NCBI GenBank assembly: GCA_963790435.1
Contig: CAWBOI010000001.1
Location: 558,001-622,000, forward strand
Direction: 5' to 3'
Length of the DNA: 64,000 nucleotides
Source of the DNA: Ilyomonas sp963790435
Lineage (GTDB): Bacteria; Bacteroidota; Bacteroidia; Chitinophagales; Chitinophagaceae
Within the stretch, counting starts at the first letter, position 1; each line of letters begins with the position of its first letter. A program made the position numbers and the translations under genes. A model generated the notes under the pieces. That model was not told where the DNA came from. It made no database searches and worked only from the letters and a program-made list of their open reading frames with translations. Shown piece after piece: positions 17,152-26,380 of this stretch.

Positions 17152-17958
17152 TTGGCAAATCAGTCACGACAATTTGAAAATCTGTGGGCAATTATTTTGG
17201 GCGGCTCGAGCGGGTTTGGTTTTGCGGCGGTTGAAAAGTTGGCGGCACATGGAATGAACATCGCAGTGCTCTATCGCGAAACCGCTCAAATTGAAAAAGC
17301 GATATTGCCAAAGTTTGAAATAGTGGCAAAAACAAACGGGGTTCAAATTTTACCTTTCAACATCAATGCTCTCGACGAAAATGGCCGAACGAAATTTATT
17401 GACGAATTAAAAAAATTGGCAAAACCAAAACCACAGATTCGATTGTTATTGCATTCCATAGCACGAGGAAACTTAAAGCCGTTGATTGACGAAGATTCAA
17501 ACCAGGTTCTCACAACAGATGATGTAGCTCTTACCACTTATGCGATGAGCAACAGCATTCTTGACTGGACAAGATTATTGATAAAAGAAAATCTATTTTG
17601 TGATGATGCAAGAGTCATCGGTTTAACAAGCGATGGCGCGCATAAATACTGGGATGGCTATGCGGCGGTGGCTATTGCAAAATCGTCGCTCGAAAGCCTT
17701 GCCACTTATATGGCTGTTGAGTTTGCCAAATACGGTTTGCGAACCAATTTGATACAGGCTGGCATTACCGAAACGCCCTCTTTAAAAAAAATTCCTTCAA
17801 GCGAAAAGCTCATCAATTTTGCCAATACCATCAATCCTTTTAAAAGAATTACAACTCCGCAAGACGTTGCCAATGTGATTTACTTATTGTGCACCGATGA
17901 AGCTTCCTGGATAAACGGCGCTCTCATTCATGTTGATGGCGGTGAACATTGCCGCTAA
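17152..17958 (+). CDS. Enoyl-ACP-reductase-like short-chain dehydrogenase
   Basis: 268 residues, TTG start. Rossmann motif LGGSSGFGFAAVEKL (about 16-30), then LLLHSIARGNLKPL, which resembles the FabI segment that replaces NNAG. The catalytic region reads YWDGYAAVAIAKSSLESLATYMAVEFA with Tyr and Lys spaced more like FabI than FabG. The end INGALIHVDGGEHC is typical for SDRs. Probable role: reducing enoyl or keto intermediates of the saturated alkyl chains destined for the resorcinol (inference). First gene of a five-gene block with 16-bp or smaller gaps. Confidence 0.72.
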   Translation: MANQSRQFENLWAIILGGSSGFGFAAVEKLAAHGMNIAVLYRETAQIEKAILPKFEIVAKTNGVQILPFNINALDENGRTKFIDELKKLAKPKPQIRLLLHSIARGNLKPLIDEDSNQVLTTDDVALTTYAMSNSILDWTRLLIKENLFCDDARVIGLTSDGAHKYWDGYAAVAIAKSSLESLATYMAVEFAKYGLRTNLIQAGITETPSLKKIPSSEKLINFANTINPFKRITTPQDVANVIYLLCTDEASWINGALIHVDGGEHCR

Positions 17959-17973
17959 TTTATATTTGCAACA

Positions 17974-18448
17974 ATGTACCAGGAAATTCTTGATTTGCTT
18001 CCCTACAAATCTTCGTTTCGTTTTGTTGATGAAATAACAACGATTGATGAAAATGGTGTTACCGGAAATTATACATTAAGAAGAAAATTCATTTTTTTAT
18101 GAAGATCATTTTCCCAATAATCCGGTAACTCCCGGCGTTATTATTACCGAAATTATGGCGCAGATTGGTTTGGTTGTTTTAGGCATTTATCTCATCCTAA
18201 ATAACAAAGAAAAATTTGGGCAAAAACAAAACGAATCTGTTTTTCCGCTGCTTACATCAACCGAAGTTTCTTTTTTTAAAATGGTGGTACCAGGCGAAAA
18301 AGTTACCGTGGTTTCCAAAAAACAATATTTTCGTTTCGACAAGTTGAAATGTTATATTGAAATGATAAATGAAGCCGGTGAATTGATTGCAAGAGGAAAT
18401 TTTGCAGGCATTATAAAAAGTATCAACCTTAACAAAACGAAATTATGA
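17974..18448 (+). CDS. Hotdog-fold 3-hydroxyacyl-ACP dehydratase, frameshifted near 18088
   Basis: Starts at ATG 17974 (MYQEILDLLPYKSSFRFVDE), runs to TLRRK, then stops. Deleting one A from the AAAA run around 18085-18089 continues as NSFFYEDHFPNNPVTPGVI and ITEIMAQIGLVVLG to 18448, giving about 157 residues. The motif EDHFPNNPVTPGVIITEIMAQ is the FabZ/FabA-like active-site region (His and Glu). It overlaps the next ketosynthase by 4 bp. It is the second of three hotdog proteins in the cluster. The break is probably an indel error or a recent mutation, since both halves look intact. Confidence 0.75.
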
Positions 18449-19716
18449 GCCGCCGGGTTGTTGTTACAGGCATGGGTGTAGTGGCGCCAAACGGAGTTGG
18501 AATTCCAGATTTTTTACATGCCATTCAAAACGGTATCTCCGGAATCAGATTCATTCCGCAATACGAGCAATTGCATTTTTATTCCCAGGTTTGTGGCGTT
18601 CCTCAATTTGATTTTAATCATTTAAAAGATTATCTCTCAGAAGTTACCTTTCACGGATTAAAAGCCAGCACCATCGGCTACGCCATCAAAGCTGCCGCTG
18701 ATGCTTGGATTGATGCCGGAAACAAATTGTATGATGGAACTATTCATTGGGATACAGGCTGCGTATTTGGAAATAGCATTGCAGATACAGAAGCAATGAA
18801 AAGAGTAATTGCCTTGATTGATACAAAACAATCACGCAAGTTGGGTTCAAGAATGATTGAACAATTGATGAACAGCGGTTCTACTGCTTACATCACAGGT
18901 TTACTGGGTTTGGGCAATCGGATTGTTACAAACTCTGCCGCATGTGCAACAGGCACGCAAGCTGTTCTGATGGGATATGAATACATCAAATACGGAATGG
19001 CAAAGCGCATGTTGGTTGGCAGCAATGAGTACATAGATAATTATATATTTGGCGCTTTTGATGCAATGAGAATTTTGTCGAGGAAATTCAATGATGAACC
19101 GGAGCGCGCTTCGCGACCTATGAGTGCAACTGCCGGTGGCTTTGTGCCCGGCTCGGGTGCAGGTGCATTGGTGTTGGAAGACCTTGACTACGCTTTATCC
19201 CGCAACGCAACTATTTATGCGGAAGTGTTGGGAGGCGCAACCAATTCCGGTGCGCAACGAGGCACAGGTTCTATGACTTCGCCCAACACGGAAGGCGTTG
19301 TGAATTGTATTGTTGATGCCATAAACGATGCAGGTATTGACGCAAAAGATGTTGATTTGATAAGCGGGCATTTAACGGCTACAATGGCTGATAAAATGGA
19401 AATTGAAAACTGGGCAACGGCTCTCGAGCGACGGGGAGAAAAGTTTCCAATGATCAACTCTACAAAATCAATGATTGGGCATTGCTTAAGTGCAGCAGGC
19501 TCAATTGAAATCGTTGCGGTAATATTGCAGATGATGCACGGCTTTGTTCATCCCAATATTAATTTGGAAGACCCGAATCCTGAAATTGTTGAAATTGTGG
19601 GCTTACAATCGTTGCCTACAAAAGCAATAAATAAAGACATTAAAATTGCGGCAAAAGCAAACTTTGGTTTTGGCGATGTAAATGCCTGTTTGTTTTTTTC
19701 AAAATATAAATCATAA
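18445..19716 (+). CDS. Beta-ketoacyl-ACP synthase II-type enzyme
   Basis: 423 residues, full-length KAS II type. C167 lies in NSAACATGTQAV. The first His motif is altered to ISGHLTATMADK (H309 kept, HGT changed to HLT) and the second is SMIGHCLSAAG (H345). It is flanked by an overlapping dehydratase gene and an ACP gene whose start overlaps its stop, a classical KS-ACP pair. It is phylogenetically distinct-looking from the two ketosynthases at 6-9 kb, so it may serve the alkyl-chain half of the pathway (inference). Confidence 0.88.
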   Translation: MSRRVVVTGMGVVAPNGVGIPDFLHAIQNGISGIRFIPQYEQLHFYSQVCGVPQFDFNHLKDYLSEVTFHGLKASTIGYAIKAAADAWIDAGNKLYDGTIHWDTGCVFGNSIADTEAMKRVIALIDTKQSRKLGSRMIEQLMNSGSTAYITGLLGLGNRIVTNSAACATGTQAVLMGYEYIKYGMAKRMLVGSNEYIDNYIFGAFDAMRILSRKFNDEPERASRPMSATAGGFVPGSGAGALVLEDLDYALSRNATIYAEVLGGATNSGAQRGTGSMTSPNTEGVVNCIVDAINDAGIDAKDVDLISGHLTATMADKMEIENWATALERRGEKFPMINSTKSMIGHCLSAAGSIEIVAVILQMMHGFVHPNINLEDPNPEIVEIVGLQSLPTKAINKDIKIAAKANFGFGDVNACLFFSKYKS

Positions 19717-19973
19717 TGAGCAGACAAGAAATTTTAGAAGGATTGAGAAAAGTTTTGGCGCCTTATACGGTAGATAAAGAAGCTTTGCATTCGATGAGTG
19801 AAAACACGGATTTTATAAAAGACCTGAAAATAAATTCTGCTAACCTCGTTGATATTATTATTGATGCAGAAGAAAAATACAATATTGAAATTGATGTAGA
19901 TGCCGCCGAAAGAATACGCACAGCAGGCGATTGCACAAACGTAATTTTAGAAAAGCTGAATGAAAAGGCTTGA
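19716..19973 (+). CDS. Acyl carrier protein
   Basis: 85 residues with the phosphopantetheine serine S41 in DLKINSANLVDIIIDAEEKY, an Asn-Ser-Ala variant of the usual DSL. The start codon overlaps the ketosynthase stop by one base, and the following PPTase gene overlaps its end by 4 bp. This makes a synthase-carrier-activator trio. Divergent from the ACP at 10683-10946, so the cluster probably uses two dedicated carriers. Confidence 0.88.
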   Translation: MSRQEILEGLRKVLAPYTVDKEALHSMSENTDFIKDLKINSANLVDIIIDAEEKYNIEIDVDAAERIRTAGDCTNVILEKLNEKA

Positions 19974-20629
19974 ACAGCATCGGTAACGATATTGTTGCTT
20001 TGAACCAAATCCATACTCATCGCACGATTCAAAAAAGATTTTATTCAAAAATACTTTCCGCAGATGAGGTTTTGCTCTTCAACAACCATGATTTTGAAAT
20101 TAGTTTTGAAAGCTTTATCTGGCTATGCTGGAGCATCAAAGAATCAATTTATAAGTTGATAAAAAGACACCATCACGAAGCCCATTTTTCTCCTACCAAA
20201 ATCATAGTAAAAAAAATAAAAAAGCCGCAAAAACAAACGCTCATCAATCTTGAAAAACACGAAGGCATTTCGTTTTGTGATGATGAAAACTTTTGCTGTG
20301 AAATATTTTATAACCGTCATTATTACTTCACAAGATCGTTTGTAAGCAACTACTTCATTTTTACTGTTGCCAACACCAGGAATTGCTTTGCAAATGTATT
20401 TTGGGGCATACAAAATATTGATAACAATTCTTATACTTTCCAAACCCAATTGGTGAGAACATTTGCGTTAGAAAGACTACAACAACAATTTGAAAACGGA
20501 GATTTGAAAATTGAAAAAGCAGAAGCAGGTTTTCCTTTCATCGTTCCGTATCACAACATTCCTCTATCATTCACCCATCATGGAAATTTTGTAGGCTATA
20601 GTTTTGTTTTAGAAGATAAATTCAATTGA
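19970..20629 (+). CDS. 4'-phosphopantetheinyl transferase superfamily protein (Sfp-like)
   Basis: 219 residues, TTG start overlapping the ACP stop. SIGNDIVALNQI at the N-terminus gives the Mg-binding Asp, and WLCWSIKESIYKLIKRH (about 51-67) is the (W/F)(S/C)xKE(A/S)xxK signature. An ending LSFTHHGNFVGYSFVL corresponds to the SHS(G) motif. It should load phosphopantetheine onto the cluster's carrier proteins. The cluster encodes a second activator of AcpS type at 21681. Confidence 0.8.
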   Translation: MNSIGNDIVALNQIHTHRTIQKRFYSKILSADEVLLFNNHDFEISFESFIWLCWSIKESIYKLIKRHHHEAHFSPTKIIVKKIKKPQKQTLINLEKHEGISFCDDENFCCEIFYNRHYYFTRSFVSNYFIFTVANTRNCFANVFWGIQNIDNNSYTFQTQLVRTFALERLQQQFENGDLKIEKAEAGFPFIVPYHNIPLSFTHHGNFVGYSFVLEDKFN

Positions 20630-20664
20630 CTCGCTTCTTTTTTCATTTAAAAACAAATCAAACA

Positions 20665-21588
20665 TTATTTAATCTCATTATTATATAAAAACCGAATAAC
20701 GAAATCAGCGGCTTCTTTCCACCGTTGTTCTGTTGCGCGACTTCTGAAAAACGGATTGAAATGTTTTTGTAACTCATGGCCATAACCATCATAAACTTTT
20801 ATAGCATTTGGAATGTGCAAGGCTTGTGCTTTTTTATGAATCGCAACACTTCCGAAGAAAGCCACACCTTTCGTATCTGCCGGAATCAACTTGTCTTTCA
20901 AACCGCAAACACTCACAATAGGAATCTTAGCGCGGCTGAGCCAATCTTTATCGAGCAAAGCGCCCCAAAAATTGATAACTGCTGCAATGTGTAGTGCGTT
21001 ATATTTTCCAGTAGTTGCGATCACTTTATTACTATCAATCACGTTCTGCAAATCGGCCCGGTTGCTGTAAATAGCTTGCAGTGCAATGACAGCGCCTGCA
21101 GAGTTGCCACCTAAAATGATTTTACTTGTATCAATGTTGAATTTGCCCGAATTGGATTTTAAATAATCGACAGCCATTTGCACATCATCAACAGCATCAT
21201 AACAAGCCGATACAAGATCAGTAAACTTTGATACCGGATGCTTTTTACTCAACCGATAATTGATGGCTGCAAACACATAACCTCGTTGCGCAAACTTATT
21301 GCCCCATAGCTTTATTTCCTTTGCGTTTTTGGTTCCATATTTAAAACCACCACCGTGCATCCAAATGATTAAAGGTCTTTGTAAAGACGAATCGTTGGCC
21401 GGTTGATACAAATCAAACTGCCTGTATTTTAATTTAACATCACTATTGTTGCTATACACCAAATCTTTCTGCAGGGTTACATCAAAAACCGGGTCTTTGA
21501 ACCGAATTTTTTTTATTGATTGTGAGAAAGAAATTGATAAACTGAAAAAGCAAAATATAGTGAAAACAAATTTCATAATCATGTTCAT
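20665..21588 (-). CDS. Secreted alpha/beta hydrolase (carboxylesterase/lipase-like)
   Basis: 307 residues with a signal peptide (FTIFCFFSLSISFSQ). IIWMHGGGFKYGT holds the HGGG oxyanion loop; IILGGNSAGAVIALQ carries the nucleophile serine (GxSxG); VCGLKDKLIPADTKG and YGHELQKH are the Asp and His regions. It is a BD-FAE-like esterase. It is oriented against the flanking pigment genes and separated from both by short gaps. It may be an ester hydrolase acting on exported pigment or may simply be an insertion into the cluster; no direct evidence for either. Confidence 0.82.
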   Translation of the reverse strand: MNMIMKFVFTIFCFFSLSISFSQSIKKIRFKDPVFDVTLQKDLVYSNNSDVKLKYRQFDLYQPANDSSLQRPLIIWMHGGGFKYGTKNAKEIKLWGNKFAQRGYVFAAINYRLSKKHPVSKFTDLVSACYDAVDDVQMAVDYLKSNSGKFNIDTSKIILGGNSAGAVIALQAIYSNRADLQNVIDSNKVIATTGKYNALHIAAVINFWGALLDKDWLSRAKIPIVSVCGLKDKLIPADTKGVAFFGSVAIHKKAQALHIPNAIKVYDGYGHELQKHFNPFFRSRATEQRWKEAADFVIRFLYNNEIK

Positions 21589-21680
21589 TTAAGTTATTAC
21601 ACTAAACAAATTAGATGCTGATTTGTTTTAAAATTCAAGTAGAGCCTCACGTTTGTATTTTAGCGCATACATTTTAAAAA

Positions 21681-22055
21681 ATGGTTGCAGGCATAGGTAT
21701 TGATATGATAGAAGTTAAAAGAGTTAAACACAACATCGAAAAAGATGCAGGTTTTAAAGAAATGGTTTTTTCAAAAAATGAGATTGCTTATTGTGACGCA
21801 AAAGCAAACCAATTTGAACATTACGCAGCCCGTTTTGCTGCGAAAGAAGCTTTTCTGAAAGCGCTTGGAACGGGTTGGACAGAAGGAATGAATTTTAATG
21901 AAATTGAAATAGTAAATGATGAGAATGGCAAGCCGGAGATGGCAATTTCCGGCGAAACGCAACAAACAGTGTCGCTTTTTGGAATCATTAAAATTTTGGT
22001 TTCTTTGTCGCATTTAAAAATGTATGCAACAGCCGTTGTGATTATAGAAAAATGA
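21681..22055 (+). CDS. acpS: Holo-ACP synthase AcpS-type phosphopantetheinyl transferase
   Basis: 124 residues, normal for AcpS. GIGIDMIEVKRV (Asp in position 8) and FAAKEAFLKALGTGW with the Mg-ligand Glu are the two family motifs, and ILVSLSHLKMYATAVVII closes the fold. It overlaps the downstream ligase gene by 4 bp and heads the third plus-strand pigment block. It may be a pathway-dedicated copy or the cell's general AcpS; the window cannot decide this. Confidence 0.88.
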   Translation: MVAGIGIDMIEVKRVKHNIEKDAGFKEMVFSKNEIAYCDAKANQFEHYAARFAAKEAFLKALGTGWTEGMNFNEIEIVNDENGKPEMAISGETQQTVSLFGIIKILVSLSHLKMYATAVVIIEK

Positions 22056-23350
22056 ACAGGAACGCTTCCGGAATCACTTATCAATCAAAAGATAAGATTA
22101 AGCACATGCAGGAACAAAAGCTGCAACAATTGTTGCTGTATGTTCAGGAAACATCGCCTTTTTATAAAAAAATACTCCGGGAAAATAAGATTGATGTTTC
22201 ATCCATAAAAACATTGGAAGATTTGTCCATTCTTCCTTTCACAACAAAAGAAGACCTGCAAACAAACAATGATGATTTTTTGTGTGTTGATAGAAAAAAC
22301 GTGATCGAATATACATCAACATCAGGCACATTGGGCAGCCCTGTTTTTATTGCATTAACTGAAAACGATTTGCAACGTTTGGCTCATAACGAATACAATT
22401 CTTTTATCACTGCCGATGGTTCTGCCAACGACATTTACCAGTTAATGCTTACGTTGGATCGTCAGTTTATGGCAGGCATCGCTTATTATCTTGGCATTCG
22501 TAAAATGGGCGGCGGTATCATTCGTGTGGGTCCTGGTGTTCCGGCTTTGCAATGGCATACCATTCAGCAGCAACAACCCACCGCTATTGTTGCAGTTCCA
22601 TCATTCATTTTAAAGTTCATGCAATATGCAAAAGAGCACCACATTGATGTAAATAAAACATCTGTGCAAAAAGCCATTTGCATTGGTGAGAACATTCGCA
22701 ATACCGATCTTTCGATGAACACGCTTGGTAAAAAAATTACGGAGGCATGGAATATCAAATTGTATTCAACTTATGCATCAACGGAAATGCAAACAGCTTT
22801 TACGGAATGTAGTTTTGGATGTGGCGGTCATCTCAATCCTGAATTATTGATCGTTGAAATATTGGACGAAAACAACAAACGGGCTGCCGCTAATACGCCC
22901 GGAGAAGTAACCATAACAACACTTGGCGTTGAAGGAATGCCCTTGTTACGCTATAAAACCGGTGATGTTTGTATGTATTTTGACGAACCTTGCCAATGCG
23001 GAAGAAATACATTGCGGTTATCGCCTGTTATTGGTCGGAAAAAGCAAATGATTAAATTCAAAGGCACTACCATTTATCCTTCTGCTTTGTTTGATTTATT
23101 AAATGAAATGGATGAGGTAAATGATTATGTTGTGGAAGTATCAACCAATGAAGTTGGCTTGGATAAAATCTTATTGTATTTGTATGTCAAAGAAATAAAC
23201 ACGGAAAATGATTACCGGATTCATTCTTATTTAGGGGCAAGATTAAGGGTAAGCCCTGCTGTAAAATATGTTTCGGAAGAGGAAATAAAAAAGATGCAGT
23301 TCAATGAAGCGAGCCGGAAAATGATAAAGTTCATTGATAAAAGAAATTAA
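22052..23350 (+). CDS. Phenylacetate-CoA-ligase-like AMP-forming enzyme (aryl-starter activation)
   Basis: 432 residues of the PaaK branch of the ANL superfamily. The phosphate loop is EYTSTSGTLGSPVFIAL, followed by LYSTYASTEMQTAFTEC and GMPLLRYKTGDVCMY, and a C-terminal lid domain with GRKKQMIKFKGTTIYPS. It is followed 37 bp later by tyrosine ammonia-lyase, so the expected substrate is 4-coumarate. The enzyme would load it onto ACP or CoA as the starter of the aryl polyene. The pathway role is inferred from known flexirubin clusters; the aryl-acid specificity is not visible in motifs. Confidence 0.82.
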   Translation: MNRNASGITYQSKDKIKHMQEQKLQQLLLYVQETSPFYKKILRENKIDVSSIKTLEDLSILPFTTKEDLQTNNDDFLCVDRKNVIEYTSTSGTLGSPVFIALTENDLQRLAHNEYNSFITADGSANDIYQLMLTLDRQFMAGIAYYLGIRKMGGGIIRVGPGVPALQWHTIQQQQPTAIVAVPSFILKFMQYAKEHHIDVNKTSVQKAICIGENIRNTDLSMNTLGKKITEAWNIKLYSTYASTEMQTAFTECSFGCGGHLNPELLIVEILDENNKRAAANTPGEVTITTLGVEGMPLLRYKTGDVCMYFDEPCQCGRNTLRLSPVIGRKKQMIKFKGTTIYPSALFDLLNEMDEVNDYVVEVSTNEVGLDKILLYLYVKEINTENDYRIHSYLGARLRVSPAVKYVSEEEIKKMQFNEASRKMIKFIDKRN

Positions 23351-23387
23351 TAAAACCAAAGCAGCTTAGTTATAAATAGTATTGCAC

Positions 23388-24946
23388 ATGATTTTTATTG
23401 GGCAAAAACAAATTTCACTTGAAGATTTTTCCCTGATTTTATTTGATAAAAAAGAAATTGCTTTTACAGATGAATCATTGAAAACCGTTGATGAAAATTT
23501 TCGTTTTCTAAAGAGCTTTTCTGCTAACAAACTCATTTATGGTATCAACACGGGCTTTGGGCCAATGGCTCAGTATAAAATAAGCGATGAAAACTTATTA
23601 GCGCTTCAATACAATTTAATTCGCAGTCATTGTTCAGGCGATGGAAATATACTGCCTGCGCACTTTGCAAGAGCTTTAATGATTGCACGTTTGAACAGCT
23701 TGATGAGAGCGTATTCCGGTATTCATACAAGTCTGGTTGAACTTTTGAAAGAACTGATTAATAAAGACATCAGTCCATGTATTTATGAACATGGTGGCGT
23801 TGGTGCAAGCGGAGATTTGGTGCAACTCGCGCATTTGGGTTTGTTTTTAATTGGTGAAGGGGAAGCTTGGTTCGAAGAACAAAATGGTTGCGACAAAAGA
23901 AGTTTTTGATCGTTTCGGTATTCAACCTTTAACAATTCATGGAAGGGAAGGTTTGGCTATCTTGAACGGCACTTCGGCAATGACGGGAATTGGCATGATT
24001 AACATTATTCATGCACACCAATTGTTTCGCTGGGCAGTTGTGTTGTCGGCAATGATGAACGAAGTGGTGGAAGCGTTTGATGATCATTATTCTCACGAGT
24101 TGAATGTTGTGAAGCTTCACCGCGGGCAAAATGAAGTGGCAAACATGTTGGGTGATATTTTGAAGGATAGTAAAATGATTCGCAATCGTTCAGAACATTT
24201 ATACCATCCTGATACTTTGGAGAAAGAAATTTTTGAAGATAAAGTACAGGAATATTATTCGCTTCGTTGTGTAACACAAGTGTTAGGTCCGGTTTACGAT
24301 ACCATCAAGGGAGGCAGAAAAAATTGTAGTAGATGAATTGAATTCTGTAAATGACAATCCTGTTGTTGACCACATCAACCAGAATGTTTTTCATGGTGGT
24401 AATTTTCATGGCGATTATGTTTCGCTTGAAATGGACAAACTAAAAATTGCAATAACAAAATTGTCGATTCTTGCAGAAAGACAGTTAAATTATTTGCTGA
24501 ATGATAAGCTCAATCAAAAATTTCCGCCGTTTGTAAATTTAGGGGTGTTGGGTTTAAACTTTGGAATGCAGGGTATGCAATTCACCGCAACATCAACGGT
24601 TGCAGAAAACCAAACCTTATCATTTCCAATGTATGTGCATAGCATTCCCAACAACAATGATAACCAGGATATTGTAAGCATGGGGAGCAATGCAGCCTTG
24701 CTTACAAAAAAAGTGATTGACAATTCTTTCACGGTTGTAAGTATTCAGGCAATGAGCATTTTGCAAGCCGTTGATTATTTGGCTTGCGAGAATAAATTAT
24801 CGGCAAAAACAAAATGGGTATATCAATCGTTGCGAAGAATATTTCCAAAATTTATTGAAGACAAACCGAAGCACAACGATCTTAAATTGGTAAAAGAATT
24901 TATACTAAAAACAAATCCTATTTCATTCAATTCTACAAACGAATAA
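23388..24946 (+). CDS. Tyrosine ammonia-lyase (aromatic amino acid lyase), two frameshifts
   Basis: About 518 residues when two single-base insertions are removed: one A near 23880-23885 and one G near 24309-24311. Motifs include the catalytic YGINTGFGPM (Tyr51), the MIO-forming Ala-Ser-Gly at 140-142 in GGVGASGDLVQLAHL and GNFHGDYVSLEMDKLK. NLIRSHCSGDG (S80-H81) is nearly identical to the corresponding segment I recall for the Flavobacterium johnsoniae tyrosine ammonia-lyase. The reaction gives 4-coumarate plus ammonia, the flexirubin starter. An upstream in-frame TTG at 23382 is a less likely start. The frame breaks are both in short homopolymers. Confidence 0.82.
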
Positions 24947-24947
24947 C

Positions 24948-25667
24948 ATGCGTTGTGCATTGGTAACGGGCGGTTCGAGAGGTATTGGCAGAGCGATTTG
25001 CATTCGTCTTGCTAAGGAAGGTTATTATGTATTGATTAACTATAAAAGCAATCAAACAGAAGCTGAAAAAACGTTATCATCAATCAATAACAATGGCGAA
25101 TTATTACAGTTTGATGTTGCAGACAAGCAAGCCATCAAATCAACTTTAAGCAGTTGGATTGAAAACAATACTGATAAACAAATTAAAGTATTGGTGAACA
25201 ATGCAGGCATTCGCGACGACGCATTGATGAGTTGGATGAACGACGAGCAATGGGATAATGTGGTAAAAACAAACCTCGATAGTTTTTTTTACGTAACACG
25301 CATTGTGATTGCACAAATGTTAGCAAAAAAGTGGGGACGCATTATCAATGTTGTTTCGCTTTCAGGCCTTAAGGGCTTGCCCGGACAAACAAACTATTCG
25401 GCTGCAAAAGCCGGTGTGATTGGTGCTACAAAATCGTTGGCACAAGAGGTTGCACGTTACGGAATTACAGTCAATGCAGTTGCGCCAGGATTTGTAAAAA
25501 CAGATATGACAGAAGGTTTGGATGAAAAAGAATTAAGCAAGATCATACCGGCCAAACGTTTCGGCTTGCCCGAAGAAGTGGCGCACGCGGTAAGCTTTTT
25601 TGCAAGCACAGAAGCTGCTTATATCACCGCACAGGTACTTTCCATTAACGGTGGTTTATACTCATAG
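24948..25667 (+). CDS. 3-oxoacyl-ACP reductase (FabG-like SDR)
   Basis: 239 residues. It has the NADPH motif TGGSRGIG (7-14), VLVNNAGIRDD, the catalytic Ser-Tyr-Lys in VSLSGLKGLPGQTNYSAAKAG, and the end ITAQVLSINGGLY. This is full-length FabG and the only clear ketoreductase in the cluster, so it probably serves polyene elongation. Start is 1 bp after the ammonia-lyase stop. A TTTGTTTTTGC motif abuts its stop codon. Confidence 0.9.
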   Translation: MRCALVTGGSRGIGRAICIRLAKEGYYVLINYKSNQTEAEKTLSSINNNGELLQFDVADKQAIKSTLSSWIENNTDKQIKVLVNNAGIRDDALMSWMNDEQWDNVVKTNLDSFFYVTRIVIAQMLAKKWGRIINVVSLSGLKGLPGQTNYSAAKAGVIGATKSLAQEVARYGITVNAVAPGFVKTDMTEGLDEKELSKIIPAKRFGLPEEVAHAVSFFASTEAAYITAQVLSINGGLYS

Positions 25668-25692
25668 TTTGTTTTTGCCCTTATTTTGAAAG

Positions 25693-26097
25693 ATGATTAC
25701 AGAAAACATTTTGCCATTCATTCCACAAGCCGAACCTTTTGTTATGGTTGATACATTGTTGCAGGTTGAGGAAGAAAAGACAACAACCCGTTTTACCATC
25801 ACAGAAAATAATATTTTTTGTGAAGAAGGATTTTTTTCTGAAGCAGGTTTATTGGAAAATATGGCACAAACGGTTGCGGCTGGAAAAGGCTATTTTGAAC
25901 AAAAGGCAAACAACAGGGTTTCGGTTCGTTATATCGTAGCAATTAAAAATTTTGAAGTTTTTTTCTTGCCAAAAATGAATGATGTGCTGATAACAGATAC
26001 GGTTGTAACGGGCAAAATTTTTAACATGACTGCTATTACTGGTAAAATTGTTTGCAACAATAAATTAGTGGCGCAATGTGAAATGAAAATCTGGTAG
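25693..26097 (+). CDS. Hotdog-fold dehydratase-like protein (ApeP/FabZ-type)
   Basis: 134 residues. ITENILPFIPQAEPFVMVDTL at the N-terminus and EEGFFSEAGLLENMAQTVAAG in the middle are the hotdog dehydratase pattern; the Glu in the long helix (LLENMAQ) is kept, while the usual catalytic GHF is replaced by EGFF. This is the third dehydratase-like protein and the last gene of the pigment cluster. The missing His in the GHFP position suggests an altered mechanism or a partner subunit, as reported for aryl-polyene dehydratase pairs (inference). Confidence 0.75.
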   Translation: MITENILPFIPQAEPFVMVDTLLQVEEEKTTTRFTITENNIFCEEGFFSEAGLLENMAQTVAAGKGYFEQKANNRVSVRYIVAIKNFEVFFLPKMNDVLITDTVVTGKIFNMTAITGKIVCNNKLVAQCEMKIW

Positions 26098-26305
26098 CGT
26101 AGCAGGTTGCAATCACTATTTGAGTAAGATAGTTATGTGATTCACAATCAAAGGTATCTGACGTTTTTAAGTGTCTTACGCCTTTTGTAACATAACCGCT
26201 AAACAACAAACATAAAAACTTGTAAACGCTCATTCATTCCGCATCAAAAACATTCTATCTATAAAAATATTTCACTCGTCTATTATATTTCTTACGCATA
26301 CACCA

Positions 26306-26333
26306 TTTGCTAACATTGTGCGTTATTATCTTG
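26306..26333 (+). promoter_or_regulatory. Bacteroidota-type promoter for the OMP/S41 operon
   Basis: TTTG at 26306-26309 and TATCTTG at 26327-26333 are 17 bp apart, a good fit to the phylum's -33/-7 layout. The start site would fall near 26340, supporting ATG 26381 rather than GTG 26318 as the initiation codon of the gene behind it. Confidence 0.5.
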
Positions 26334-26380
26334 CAAGCGCGGTGCAGCTTTTGCAGTTAAAAAATCAAATCTTACAAACG

